Shown here one piece after another: positions 12,601 to 27,600 of a stretch of DNA of 60,000 nt (its first letter is position 1; each line of letters starts with the position of its first letter). A model generated the notes under the pieces. It saw only the letters and a list, made by a program, of their open reading frames with translations. It did no database searches and was not told the DNA's origin. The translations under genes were made by a program, and so were the position numbers. Origin of the DNA: Owenia fusiformis (taxonomy: Eukaryota; Annelida; Polychaeta; Sabellida; Oweniidae); NCBI GenBank assembly GCA_903813345.2, contig CAIIXF020000007.1, positions 33,884,538 to 33,944,537 of the forward strand, given 5' to 3'.

Positions 12601-15600
12601 GATCCTGGAGAAGGAAGGAATAGACCAGCCAAGATATGCTGTTCTTGAACGTGACTCTGATAATCCTCATAGTAAGGAATAAGGACAGTTTGATAAGATT
12701 TACAGAGATGGCTTTTTATATTGGGAGGGATGATAAAGCTGAACAATACATTGAAAGTGAAATGACCTGTTTATCCCACGATATCAAATGTGCTTAAAAA
12801 TGATTATATGGATCGGAAAACTTTGTTAACCAGACAAATAATGAAAATTTTGAAAAGATAAATGAATGTTGTAAAATTCCATAATAACTGTTCTCTTATT
12901 GAGATGGAGATCTAGGCTTGTATTTCTGCTTCTATAGAGTGTGAACTAGTCCAGACAGAAGACAGTATTGAAGTGAATGGAGTCACCTTCCAGAAGCCAT
13001 TTGTAGAGAAACCAGTGTCAGCAGAAGATCACAATGTTTACATCTACTTCCCAACTAGCGCAGGTGGTGGAAGCCAACGCTTATTCAGAAAGGTATAACC
13101 ACGTACTACATACTAACCAAGAAGTGCTTCCAATAATGTAACAGACACCATTTTTGAGACCATTTGTTTTTAAGTTAGAGAATCTTGGTCAGCATTTTAA
13201 AAAAATGTTAAACTTTTGTTACAATTTGCAATAACTTACTGGATGATTACATTTTGTAATTTGATTAAATGCTTTGTTTTTGCTAGAATGATTCAACTTT
13301 TCTTATGTTAAATGTATGCATATACGCTCACATCCATGAGTTTGGAAACTTCTCTCCACAATAAACTAGTAATGGAATTTTGCCCTCACTTTCAAAACTT
13401 ACTTAGGCTTTGATGACACATTTGATTAACTTTTGAAACTTTCAGTTGTGTTAGCATCTTCTAAAAACACTTTCAAAATATTAAAAAATATTTATTTGCA
13501 GAATATTTTAAATTGTTGTTCTTTTTTGACAGCTGATACACTTTATGTAAAATGATAATATGTATTAAAAGTATTTTATTATAGATTGGAAGTCGTAGTA
13601 GTGTCTACTCCCCAGTGAGTCGTATACGCCAGACAGGGTCCTACATCTATGAAGATTTCATGCCTACCGATGGTACAGATGTGAAGGTACATGTAAATAA
13701 AGCAAATGTCTTGTGGATTATCATTTATATTCAAAACAAGCACATCTATGGAGTTGGAAATAAAAGATAATAGCATTGAAACCCACAAGTTTCATGGACA
13801 AGTTAAGTTGTGACTTTGAAATTGTGAAAAAAACAGTTTTTGGTCGAAAGGTATTGTATTGCACGTATAAAAATGTTTAATGGAATTGGTTAAGGAGTCT
13901 AGCTTTAAGCATAACAAACTGTTCATTCATTGATATTTTATACCGAGCACCGAACGCTAAAAGTGGGGAAAATACACTTTTAAGTAGTCTATTCATATCA
14001 TTGTAAAATATAAAACATATCTTGAAAGTAAGAATGAAACATTTGCCTCCACTCAGGTGTATACTCTGGGTCCAGACTATGCCCATGCTGAGGCCAGGAA
14101 GTCCCCAGCTTTGGATGGGAAGGTTGAAAGGGACAAACAAGGGAAGGAGATACGCTATCCAGTCATCCTTAGTGCCAGTGAAAAACTGATTGCACGCAAA
14201 GTTTGCATTGCATTCAAGGTAGAAAAAGGGGCTCAGTACCTAACTCATATTTCTGTTAATATTACAGTTTTAAAAATAAGTTAACAAAAGGAACTTTAAC
14301 TGTTCTAAGTTGTGCATGCATCACTTTTCATGCCATTTACTAGCAAGTTCTTTCAAGCTAATAGATATTTTATCACTGTCATATTTCTTACTCTCTGATT
14401 GGTCCATGTCCTTCCTATACATGACTAAAAAATAATAAGTCATGTGTGACTTCCATTGGATATCAAATGATATTCACTAGTCACGAGTCCAGTGTAATTT
14501 TAATTATGTGTAAGAAGCTCTGTTCGAGAAGATATTTCCAATATGGCCGCTCAATGTGTTTGATATGTTTGATAACTCAAATACTAGCTGATGGATTGTG
14601 TTCAAAAATATGCTGATGCCTATGGTCAAAGGGGCTTTGCTCGAGAATAGGTTTTCAAGATGGTGGCCGAATTTCAAAATGGCCACTATTTATTGGAAAA
14701 TAACATAATCTTTCATAACTCAAATTCCAAACAAAACATGTATTGTTCTGTGGGATTTGCTACTCTGTTGCTGTTTTTCAAGTTGAAATTAACATGATGA
14801 AATAGTTTTTTATAGATTTATTGGAGAGAGTGAGATATGTGTTAGATATTTTTGATATTTATATATGTAACTCAATTGTCAATTTAGTTTTGAGTACACT
14901 CACGTTTGCAAATCAAGTTTAACAAGTACAGTAGAACCTGTGTAAGTTGAACAACCTTTGGACCATGGGAGGTGTTGTTATTACAAATAATGTATTATGC
15001 ATTATATTTATTATATTGTTTTATTCATTAATCTCAGCAAACTGTGTGTGGATTTGACTTACTAAGGGCCAATGGCAAATCTTATGTCTGTGATGTCAAT
15101 GGATTCAGCTTTGTGAAGAACTCTATGAAATATTATGATGATTCAGCAAAAATACTTGGGTAAATACTTTTTTGTATCTTATCAAATATAATGGGAACTT
15201 AAATCATCTTAATAATTGAATAGTCAACTGCTAATAAATTCCATACATTGAACACGATGGGGAATCAAAATGATGGCACAACCACGGACTGCATCTCGCG
15301 TAATTCAAAACGAGGTTACAATGCATTATTGCTGTACAATGGCGGTAACTCTTAACTTAAATTAGAGGGCTTGTTAAGATTTGGGGTAAATCATTGCTTT
15401 GGATAGATTGCACAAGAGCAGGTATGTCCCATTCGGTGATCAACATACATATCCTCCACCTGCAATAACATTATTGTTGCTCAGCTATCCAATAGCTTAG
15501 CATGAACACACACATTCGAAATCTGTCACAAAAATGTGGTTTTGTAAAATTTTGTTCCTATTTATCAATTTAAACAAAAGAATCAGAAGTATCATTGCAT

Positions 15601-18600
15601 TGTTATCAAAATACTGTACTGTTATCAAAGTACTGTACATGTACGCGCAATTACATCTTTGTGTGATCTTTGGTAAGTAAAAAACATACCATTTCTGAAA
15701 AAATTGAGTTTAGTAATTTCCATCTACCCAATGCAGCCCGGCACTCAGTGTTGCTTTATAAATAAACCTCAACACAAGCACACAGCCCAGCCAAAGGTAG
15801 ATAGGACAATTTGCATAAATGTGACCAAAATGAAGCTTTATTTTTATATTTATTTATTTTTTTAATTTTTTATTTGATTGATGGGATAAAGAAGGTTGAT
15901 CTATTTGGTGAAGTGCTGTCCGGATGGTACTGTAGAAGATAAATGAGATGGTGCTGGCCTATTACTTCTCATTTCAAATAAAGTGGTGGATTATTTCATT
16001 TTCGTCAAACAATAAGAGCATGGATATAACTTACACTATCTGAAATTTTGTGTATTCGCAGCTGGACTGCGTTGCACAGAATGCCAGTGGAGGCTGTGTT
16101 GCGTTGTTAAAATAAAATTGTTAAAATTGTTAACTTGACTGCTACCACTGTGAATGCGCAGTTTGAATCTAATTTTCTCCTCAAAACACATTGTATTATC
16201 ACATCATTCTCACAAATCACTTGGAGTTTCAAGTATGGTAAAGTTCAATGATATGTAAAGGTTTTACTGGCAAAATCAAACTTTTGCTACTGTTTTAGCT
16301 TAATCTGGACAACTGCTTATTTTCTTATCAACATAACAACAATGGATACAGAAAAATCTCTTCGTCACCAAAAAGACCCTAAAATAGCATTTAAAATACC
16401 TGGGTTTTTCAGTTTAGTCCATCGATTGGAAGGAACTGCCAGAATTCTGTCCCTCCATTTTGGCTCTGAACTGCTTAGAACAGTTTCGTGAGTCACAGTC
16501 TGTGACTGTGCCATCGTTTTGATTCTACACCTTGTTGAAACAGTTATTGTAGTTTTTAAATAGATATATAAATACACCACATTTAAACAATATAGCCCCA
16601 TGCAAATCCTAGCCATGAAGTCATGATCCAATTGTCAGTATTAAAAATAAATCTCATACAATAAAAAGAAAATTCCAAAGAGTAGATATCTTAATATCAG
16701 TGTATGTTTCAGAAATCTTGTGCTGCGTAATTTGGCTCCGCAGCTGTCTATCCCCTGGTCTATCACATTCCAGCCTGAAGATATACCTATAGTGCCTACC
16801 ACATATGGCACCATGTAAGTCCTGTTCATGGTCACACCTCTTAGTTTGCTATTTCTATGATACATTGATCAAAATTATTTTGTCTGCAGATTTGCAGAAT
16901 CTTGCAATTTGACATAGAGAACTTGACAGTATCACTGAATACTTGTAAGATAAGATGTAATAATTAATTAATATTATTACTCTTCTTACCAATTGTAAGT
17001 TTGCATTCTAAACATTGTCCCATTCACAGTTATCTACAAAAGTTAACCTGAACAAGGGCCTGATGATGACAATGTATCTTTTTCTTTAATATTTTCCAAC
17101 ACTAGGATGGAACTGAGATGCGTTATTGCAGTTATCAGACATGGGGACAGGACACCAAAACAGAAGATGAAAATGGAGGTTAAACATAAGAAGTATGCTT
17201 TGTATCTTTATTTAAATGCACTGAGGTACATTACCAAGAGTTAACTGTAACAATGACATCATTATTCCCATGGCTACACCAATTGATTTGAGGATAAAGC
17301 TAGGAATGTGGTTTCAATATTCATATGAAATGTAAAGTCCACTGGAGAGTATTTTCAAGAACAATCAGTAAAAATACAGATTCCTGCTATTAATGAAACA
17401 AATGTCTATCTCCATGAAGCAAAATAAGGGAAAGTAGATTAGACTATAAGGAAGGACTTTACAATTTGAATGTTTTCTTTTTAGATTTTTTGACCTATTT
17501 GAAAAATATGATGGATTTAAAACTGGCCAATTGAAACTTAAGCGCCCGAAGCAGCTCCAAGAAGTTCTTGACATTGCTCGCTACCTATTGGCTGAAATAC
17601 GTACTAGATCAGATCCAGAAATTGAAGAAAAGAAATCCAAATTAGAACAACTAAAATCTGTGTTAGAAATGTAAGAAATTTTTGATTCATATAAATATAT
17701 CATTGATGAATATGATGCATACATTGTAGAGAAGGGTCGGTTAAAGTTCCATCCAGTTCATTTTCATATTTTGTCTCATGTTCAAAGGCTGCGAACTGTC
17801 AGATCCTCCTACACCAAGTCTGAAGGAGTTAGATTGTTCTTATGGAAAATTTTCTTTTTTATCCAATGTAGTGCTGTGAGTTATTTTAATGTTACATATA
17901 ATGTTAAGCAGATCATCCTCATTTTAATAAGGTAGGCATTTTTTCGTAAAAAATATAATTTCTGAATGTTGATGCCTTATGAGAATAAGATTAAGATGAT
18001 AATGATGCAAATACCAGTTCATCATTTGGTCAAATTTCTGGGCAATCCACAAAGAATAAGGTAACTTATACTTCAGACAGTTATATTTTTGGTTGTATGT
18101 GTTTTCTGTCAATAAATAGAAATGTATATCTGTAAGGCCAATCTATTAGAATCTTTAAACCTGCACATCTCTCTAAAATGCAATATATTAACATATTATC
18201 TTTACATTTTCATACAGCCAACATTATTAATGCTCTAATCCAAGGCAAGCATTCTACCCCAAGACCATCAACTCATTTGTTAATCACAAGAGTAATTTAA
18301 CACATATTATTTTGAATGTTCTAGTTCAGTAGTGACATCGTATTTAAATTTAAAAACGTTCCAAAAATCCAATTGTTTGCGACAATCCTAGCAATCCAAG
18401 GAACAATTCTCCAAATGACACATTTATATATATAAGAACTTATCGCAGCAATTATGGGATGCATTTATAGTTTTGGTATGCTATATGTGACATATTAACC
18501 TTAATTAACATGAAATGCATTCACTTAAATAAAACCTCAATGTATGCCATTTATGGAGCTTATGATTGTATCTTCAGGTTGTTTCATGAAAAGGTGTGTA

Positions 18601-21600
18601 TCACATATCTCCCCAACAGTTTTCAATTTTGGTCTCCATTTTAAAACAGGAAAAAGGTGTTAATGGGTTAATATGATTAATTGTGGCCTATGAGAAAATC
18701 CATTTGACTTACATGTCCATGATATCATTCTGTGATCTGTTATTGAAGATTATAGACTGGCAAATATATTACAGGTACAATGAACATTTAATTGTTTTCA
18801 TTGTCAGGAAGCACCTACAAACAGAAATACAAAGTTGGCTGCTCTATCCTACATGCATTATTTATAACCTAATACCTTATGGGCATTAGACTAAAATATT
18901 TCTTCTTGAGGGATTAGCTGTTTTTCTAGTTTTGGTATCACATAGCCTCACTCAATTGCCAGCCAACTTCAAGCAAGTTTGCCACTTACATGATAACCCA
19001 TATGTACAACATTATGTAAACCGACAACCAAATTAAAGCCAAAGTCAAGAAGTGAGCTGAACCAAATGGAACTGTAACTATGTACATGGCCTTTCTTGAG
19101 AAAATTGGAATAAAATTGTTATAATGTTATCTGTTGAGATATGAATTAATTGGCAAACACATATACATGTACTTATGATATAATTAGAATTAACACTTAT
19201 ATGTTTGTATGTTACATATATTTAAGAAACTAATATCTTACTAATAATGCCAATTTTAGGTATGGTTATTTTTCTGGCATTAATCGTAAAGTACAGCTCA
19301 AGTATCAACCTAAGGGTAGGCCCAGGAAGTCAAGCGAAGATGATGGTGGGTATTCTTTAACTCAGTAAATCACATTTTTCATATTTAGCATGTCAGTCAA
19401 CAATTCATTCAGCCATTTTGAAATTTGCTTATCTTGCGGTTTACATGAAGATATATTTTTATTCATCACTATTCAAAATTCAAAAGATATTGTGCTATCA
19501 TTGCCTCTACGATACATACTGATCATATGCCTGAAATATATGAGGTCAATCAATACGTTTCCAGAAAAAACTTAATCAAGAGTCTTGTGACTTTTTGTTT
19601 TTTTACTTTCACATGGGAATGCTCATTGATGTGATGGATGGGAATACTGCTGAATTGTTTTTTGAAAACTGAATACTGTTGATTAAGAGAATTCTCAAAG
19701 CTTATTGATGGATCTTGTAGATCTTGTATATCATAATTTGAAAATGGCTGATATATAGATGATAGATGGATACTGCATGCAATAACATAAGATGTAAAGG
19801 TGCTTAGATTTGCTGTTTCTAAGAAATATAGAAATCGGAGTAATTGCATGCTCTGGAATAATATAGGAATATCCTATGGTTTGAAAAAATATCATTTATA
19901 TCATGGGTACAGCTAATGCGTGACAAAATTGTTATCCATGAGTAGATATAATTGATATTTTTGAAATTTTTTTTAAATTTTTTTGCTAAAATATGATATC
20001 TTGATCCACATACCAATATATCTTCATGTGAAATATATCTTCATGTGATATTTGATCTATATTCTTGCAACCATGGGATAATTATTATATTTATACCATG
20101 GTCAGAGCAATATCAGTTATATAATAGCAAGTGATAAATCACATATTTGGGACAGCGATGATACCAGGATTAGAGGGATGATATCAGGGATGATATCAGG
20201 GATGATATTAATATCATTCCTGGTAAATTCAATAAAAATTTCATTCTTTCAAAAAATTTAAATTTTTCCAAAATTCTTCATTTTTTCAAAAATTGTATAT
20301 TTCAATTTTTTGGGGTTTTAAAAATAATTTTTCAATTTTTTTAAAGTATTATGTTTTTCTTTTTCCTAAATTCTCAATGCGCATTAGGTGGGGATTATAT
20401 TTAACTTTGATATTCCTGAGAGTCAAACATTTTTTTTCTCTCATTCAACAGAGGACTTTAGATAGATATTGCTCTTCATCGTGGTAAGCCAAGCCCTCTC
20501 CATCTCTATCCTTCTGGACAGCATCTGCGATGCAACAGAAAGAGATGCTATGAGTATCAGAATGATAGCTCAAAGGTTGTTATTCACCTGTTGAGATGAT
20601 ATGAGGAATGTCCCTCGGATGATATCAATATTTCCCTCAGAATAAGGTTAATAATGTCCTTTTTATATTACCCATATCAAGTACCTCCTGGTGGATAACT
20701 TCTTTATATCTTGAGCAATCAACAATTACAAACTGCATATCATATGAAGAAAATAATTATTAAATGTTTTTCAATTTGAATCCGAGTTGTAGCAAAATAA
20801 AACCAACCCTTTTCATACTAGTAAAATGTAGAACTTTCTGGGAGATTATTTACTATATGATGGCATTTTAGGTATTCATTTTCTGGTATCAACCGTAAGG
20901 TCCAACTGAAATATCAGCCCAATGGCTATCCATGCTGCAGTGAAGATGGTTGGTGAACTACTGTTTCCAATGTTGTTTTTCTTTACATTGTTCTAGTCAA
21001 ATATAAAGCAACCTTGTATCAATGTTGAGAAATGCTCTCTTGATAATTTACAAGGTAGTGACAGTGCATTAATATGTCGCTTGTACACAAGGTAGTGACA
21101 GACCATTCATGCCTTGCTTGTACACAAGGTAGTGACAGTGCATTAATGCCTTGTTTGTACACAAGTGACAGTGCATTTATGCCTTGCTTGTACACAAGGA
21201 AGTGACAATGCATTTATGCCTTGCTTGCACACAAGGTAGTGACAGTCCATTCATGCCTTGCTTGTATACAGTGTAGTGACAGTGCATTCATGCCTTGCTT
21301 GTACGCAAGGTTGTGATAGTGCATTCATGCCTTGCTTGTACACAAGGTAGTGACAGTCCATTCATGCCTTGCTTGTACATAAGGCAGTGACAGTGCATTC
21401 ATGCCTTGTTTGTACACAAGGTACTGACAGTGCATTCATGCCTTGCTTGTATACAGTGTAGTGACAGTGCATTCATGCCTTGCTTGTACGCAAGGTAGTG
21501 ACAGTGCATTCATGCCTTGCTTGTACGCAAGGTTGTGACAGTGCATTTATGCCTTGCGTGTACACAAGGTAGTGACAGTCCATTCATGCCTTGCTTGTAC

Positions 21601-24600
21601 ATAAGGCAGTGACAGTGCATTTATGCCTTGTTTGTACACAAGGTAGTGACAGTCCATTCATGCCAATGCTTGTACACAAGGTACTGACAGTGCATTTATG
21701 CCTTGCTTGTACACAAGGTACTGACAGTGCATTCATGCCTTGCTTGTATACAGTGTAGTGACAGTGCATTCATGCCTTGCTTGTACGCAAGGTAGTGACA
21801 GTGCATTCATGCCTTGCTTGTACGCAAGGTTGTGACAGTGCATTTATGCCTTGCGTGTACACAAGTGGCAGTGCATTTATGCCTTGCTTGTACATAAGGT
21901 AGTGACAGTGCATTCATGCCTTGCTTGTACGCAAGGAAGTGACAGTACATTCATGCCTTGCTTGTACACAAGGAAGTGGCACTGCATTTATGCCTTGCTT
22001 GTTCACAAGGTTGTGACAGTGCATTTATGCCTTGCTTGTACACAAGGAAGTGGCAGTGCATTTATGCCTTGCTTGTACATAAGGTAGTGACAGTTCATTC
22101 ATGCCTTGCTTGTACCCAAGGTTGTGACAGTGTATTTATGCCTTGCTTGTACACAGGGTTGTGACAGTGCATTTATGCCTTGCTTGTACACAAGGAAGTG
22201 GCAGTGTATTCATGCCTTGCTTGTACGCAAGGTTGTGACAGTGCATTTATGCCTTGCTTGTACATAAGGTAGTGACAGTGCATTCATGCCTTGCTTGTAC
22301 ACAAGGACGTGGCAGTGCATTCATGCCTTGCTTGTACGCAAGGTTGTGACAGTGCATTCATGCCTTGTTTGTACGCAAGGTTGTGACAGTGCATTTATGC
22401 CTTGCTTGTACACAAGGAAGTGGCAGTGCATTCATGCCTTGCTTGTACGCAAGGTTGTGACAGTGCATTTATGCCTTGCTTGTACATAAGGTAGTGACAG
22501 TGCATTCATGCCTTGCTTGTACGCAAGGTAGTGACAGTGCATTCATGCCAATGCTTGCACACAAGGTAGTGACAGTGCATTTATGCCTTGCTTGTACGCA
22601 AGGTTGTGATAGTTCATTCATGCCTTGCTTGTACGCAAGGTTGTGACAGTGCATTTATGCCTTGCATGTACATAAGGTAGTGACAGTGCATTCATGCCTT
22701 GCTTGTACACAAGTGACAGTGCATTTATGCCTTGCTTGTACATAAGTGACAGTGCATTTATGCCTTGCTTGTACATAAGTGGCACTGCATTTATGCCTTG
22801 CTTGTACACACGGTTGTGAAAGTGCATTCATGTCTTGCTTGTACGCAAGGTTGTGACAGTTCATTTATGCCTTGCTTGTACATTAGGTAGTGACACTGCA
22901 TTCATGCCTTGCTTGTACGCAAGGTTGTGATAGTGCATTCATGCCTTGCTTGTACGCAAGGTTGTGACAGTGCATTTATGCCTTGCTTGTACATAAGGTA
23001 GTGACAGTGCATGCATGCCTTGCTTGTACACAAGTGACAGTGCATTTATGCCTTGCTTGTACACAAGGACGTGGCAGTGCATTTATGCCTTGCTTGCACA
23101 CAAGGTTGTGAAAGTGCATTCATGCCTTGCTTGTACGCAAGGTTGTAACAGTGCATTTATGCCTTGCTTGTACATAAGGTAGTGACAGTGCATTCATGCC
23201 TTGCTTGTACACAAGTGTCAGTGCATTTATGCTTGCTTATACTATGCAGTGAGCTCTTTATCCAAAAACTTCAAAATTAAGCATTTTTATGTTACCACCA
23301 GAAGTGGTTACATTGATATTTGATATTTGGTTGACCTTCCTCTCTAGCAATTGTTACACTTTTGCAATCATTGGCAGGTGGTGACATTTTTTCAATGCCT
23401 TGTTAAATTAAGTCTAGCATCTCCATGTTCATTGAATGCTGCTTACATGCGAACAGTGCAAACATGTTTCTACCATCAATATATTTCAGACTCAGAGCAT
23501 ATGTTTATGGTTGCTTCATATTTGGATTTTTATTCTAAAGTTCTTCCATGTTCTAAGTTGATGAGTTAAAATTTAAATCCCAGTATAAGTTCCTTTAAAG
23601 AGGCTTTGTCTGTATTTGTTCCTCCAAAATCATTTAAGTTGTAAGTTTTAATTTTTTAAATCAAATTTTTTCATTGAAATATCAACAGCGACTGTCATTG
23701 ACTGCAATTTTGGGCTTCAAAACAGCTTATACAATCTCCAACCAAAGCACACTTATAGTTTGAAGAGATAAACAGACAATGTCACTTTAAACAATATATT
23801 TTCAGAATTCATCATGACTAGCTCCATACTTTTAATCACTCATGTTTTCAGATGTTTTCTTTACCTATGACTTCGAGTATACAGGTACAGTGTGGCACAA
23901 ATTAATATAAGAATTTTGTTGAAAAGATGCATACTAAAATGATGGCCTAAAACTAAACTAAGTAAAATGATATACAGGGTGTCAAAAAACAATGGCACCT
24001 CCTCTACAGTAAAAACTCCTGAATGTCACATGACCTGTCATATCTCAGTTGAAAGATAATTTCATTCTGGAGTTTCTCATCAAGGACCAGGTATAGTATG
24101 GCAAGTGATTTTTGACGTCATTTCTTTTACCATGAGTACTTTCTGGACAGTGGTTTTTATTAAAACAACATGTTTTTTAGGTTAAGTCTTGGTGAGGATA
24201 AAGATATTAACTCAATTCTCTGAAAAATTATGGTTTAGGAACCCACCTTGTTCCTTTTTTAAAAATGTTAGGCTTATTTTCTAAAAGGAGGATCTTGTTT
24301 TTCTCAATTTACAATCAACTACTAATCTGTAAAATTTTATGATACAACACTGAATTTTCTCCAGATTAACTCCAGAATTAGATTGCTTTAAAATGAGATA
24401 TGAAACACCATGTAATATGGAGTAAGTTTTGCTGTAGAGGGGGATGCCATTTTTTTAAACCCTGTAGAGTTGAATTTTACCATAGATCCCAGCCAGATTC
24501 TTTTGTAGAAGGATCAGAAGCTCAAAGAATAATTTAGAAGATATGACACCTAAGAAAATTTCAGATTCTAAAATGACGATTGTGCAGCCATTTCTGAAAA

Positions 24601-27600
24601 ATGTGAGACAAATCATACCTCATTCGAAGCGTCTTGTTTTTCTTTAACTTTTTTTATCACTAATGAGTTATTTGAGTGATACTGCGTTAATAAGAGGCCA
24701 AAACAGTGATATTTTATCGACAGGCTCTTGTCTGTCCAAATCCGAATGGTACTCCTGTGATTCCAGAGATGTGACATCAGAATTACTGTACAATGATATA
24801 CAAGATTCTGGATCAAGTGAAAAATATTTGCCGTATTAAAAATCAAATTACTGCGTTCATAGGTTATTTGCTCGAACTAAACAAATAGAAATAGAAAGAT
24901 GAAGATCTCAGGTGGTCACTTTTTTTGAAATTTTCCAATTTAGTGACGCATCTTCTGAATTATTCTTTGAGCCTATCGAGATCCGACTACAAAACGATCT
25001 GGCCAACATCTATGAATTTTACTGACACAAGATTTACATGAATAAAAAATGGAAAACACAATTTGAAGACAAAGGAAGTCTGTTTTTTTTTAGTTATATT
25101 GAAGCTATATTTACTTTAAGGTGGCCATTACATGTTTAGTTATTTGTTATATATGCCACTTGTCGAACCCGATATATATATGTAATGCATAATATTATTG
25201 CCAGTGATTGGAACAGTTTGATGTCTCACTTTTGCATTTTGCATTTTCACCTCTTATATTTAGAAGAGTGCTTCATATCTTACGAATGCAGTGCAAGCTT
25301 CATCCTTACATGTTTAGATATTATGTAACACCCAATATATATACTTACATAAGGAAATGCAGATGATGTTGTAACATGGGTGAAACGATCGCATTCATGT
25401 AAGAGGAGAATGCAAAGCAAGTTGGCCAATTACAATTGATAAATACGAGTAGTATGCATTATTGCGACTTGGAAGGTCAAGATTGTGATGGTGAATTAAA
25501 ATATATAACATAATAAGACATGTATTTTGAGGGAGGAATGGGCGACTTCAACACATCAATTATTTGTCCTGGCCATAGGAATGGGGGAATTCAACAAATC
25601 AATTGTTTGTCCTGGTCACAGGAATGGGGAATTCAACACATCATTCATTTGTCCTGGCCATAGGAATGGGGGAATTCAATAAATCAATTGTTTGTCCTGG
25701 CCATAGGAATGGGGGAATTCAACAAATCAATTGTTTGTCCTGGCCATAGGAATGGGGGAATTCAACACATCATTCATTTGTCCTGGCCAAAGGAATGGGG
25801 GAATTCAACACATCATTCATTTGTCCTGGCCATAGGAATGGGGGAATTCAACACATCATTCATTTGTCCTGGCCATAGGAATGGGGGAATTCAACACATC
25901 ATTCATTTGTCCTGGCCATAGGAATGGGGGAATTCAACAAATCAATTATTTGTCCTGGCCATAGGAATGGGGGAATTCAACACATCATTCATTTGTCCTG
26001 GCCAAAGGAATGGGGGAATTCAACACATCATTCATTTGTCCTGGCCATAGGAATGGGGGAATTCAACACATCATTCATTTGTCCTGGCCATAGGAATGGG
26101 GGAATTCAACACATCATTCATTTGTCTTAGCCATAGGAATGGGGGAATTCAACAAATCAATAGTTTGTCCTGGCCATCGGAATGGGGGAATTCAACAAAA
26201 CAATCATTTGTCCTGGCCATAGGAATGGGGGAATTCAACACATCATTCATTTGTCCTGGCCATAGGAATGGGGGAATTCAACAAATCAATTGTTTGTCCT
26301 GGCCATAGGAATGGGGGGATTCAACACATCATTCATTTGTCCTGGCCATAGGAATGGGGGGAATTAACACATCAATCATTTGTCCTGGCCATAGGAATGG
26401 GGGAATTCAACAAATCAATCATTTGTCCTGGCCAAAGGAATGGGGGAATTCAACACATCATTCATTTGTCCTGGCCATAGGAATGGGGGAATTCAACACA
26501 TCATTCATTTGTCCTGGCCATAGGAATGGGGGAATTCAACACATCATTCATTTGTCCTGGCCATAGGAATGGGGGGAATTAACACATCAATCATTTGTCC
26601 TGGCCATAGGAATGGGGGAATTCAACACATCATTCATTTGTCCTGGCCAAAGGAATGGGGGAATTCAACACATCATTCATTTGTCCTGGCCATAGGAATG
26701 GGGGAATTCAACACATCATTCATTTGTCCTGGCCATAGGAATGGGGGAATTCAACACATCATTCATTTGTCTTAGCCATAGGAATGGGGGAATTCAACAA
26801 ATCAATAGTTTGTCCTGGCCATCGGAATGGGGGAATTCAACAAAACAATCATTTGTCCTGGCCATAGGAATGGGGGAATTCAACACATCATTCATTTGTC
26901 CTGGCCATAGGAATGGGGGAATTCAACAAATCAATTGTTTGTCCTGGCCATAGGAATTGGGGGAATTCAACAAATCAATTGTTTGTCCTGGCCATCGGAA
27001 TGGGGGAATTCAACAAAACAATCATTTGTCCTGGCCATAGGAATGGGGGAATTCAACACATCATTCATTTGTCCTGGCCAAAGGAATGGGGGAATTCAAC
27101 ACATCATTCATTTGTCTTAGCCATAGGAATGGGGGAATTCAACAAATCAATTGTTTGTCCTGGCCATCGGAATGGGGGAATTCAACAAAACAATCATTTG
27201 TCCTGGCCATAGGAATGGGGGAATTCAACACATCATTCATTTGTCCTGGCCAAAGGAATGGGGGAATTCAACACATCATTCATTTGTCTTAGCCATAGGA
27301 ATGGGGGAATTCAACAAATCAATAGTTTGTCCTGGCCATCGGAATGGGGGAATTCAACAAAACAATCATTTGTCCTGGCCATAGGAATGGGGGAATTCAA
27401 CACATCATTCATTTGTCCTGGCCATAGGAATGGGGGAATTCAACAAATCAATTGTTTGTCCTGGCCATAGGAATTGGGGGGGGGATCCAACACATCATTC
27501 ATATGTCCTGGCCATAGGAATGGGGGGAATTAACACATCAATCATTTGTCCTGGCCATAGGAATGGGGGAATTCAACAAATCAATTGTTTGTCCTGGCCA

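Noticed and set aside
21019-22864. Regularly spaced repeats that could suggest a CRISPR array
   Set aside because: The whole 37-bp period is repeated without unique spacers, and the context is a eukaryotic intron; it is a minisatellite.
25688-27470. Series of 60-99 aa ORFs with [18 protein letters not shown] repeats
   Set aside because: By-products of the 43-bp minisatellite; they overlap each other in several frames.
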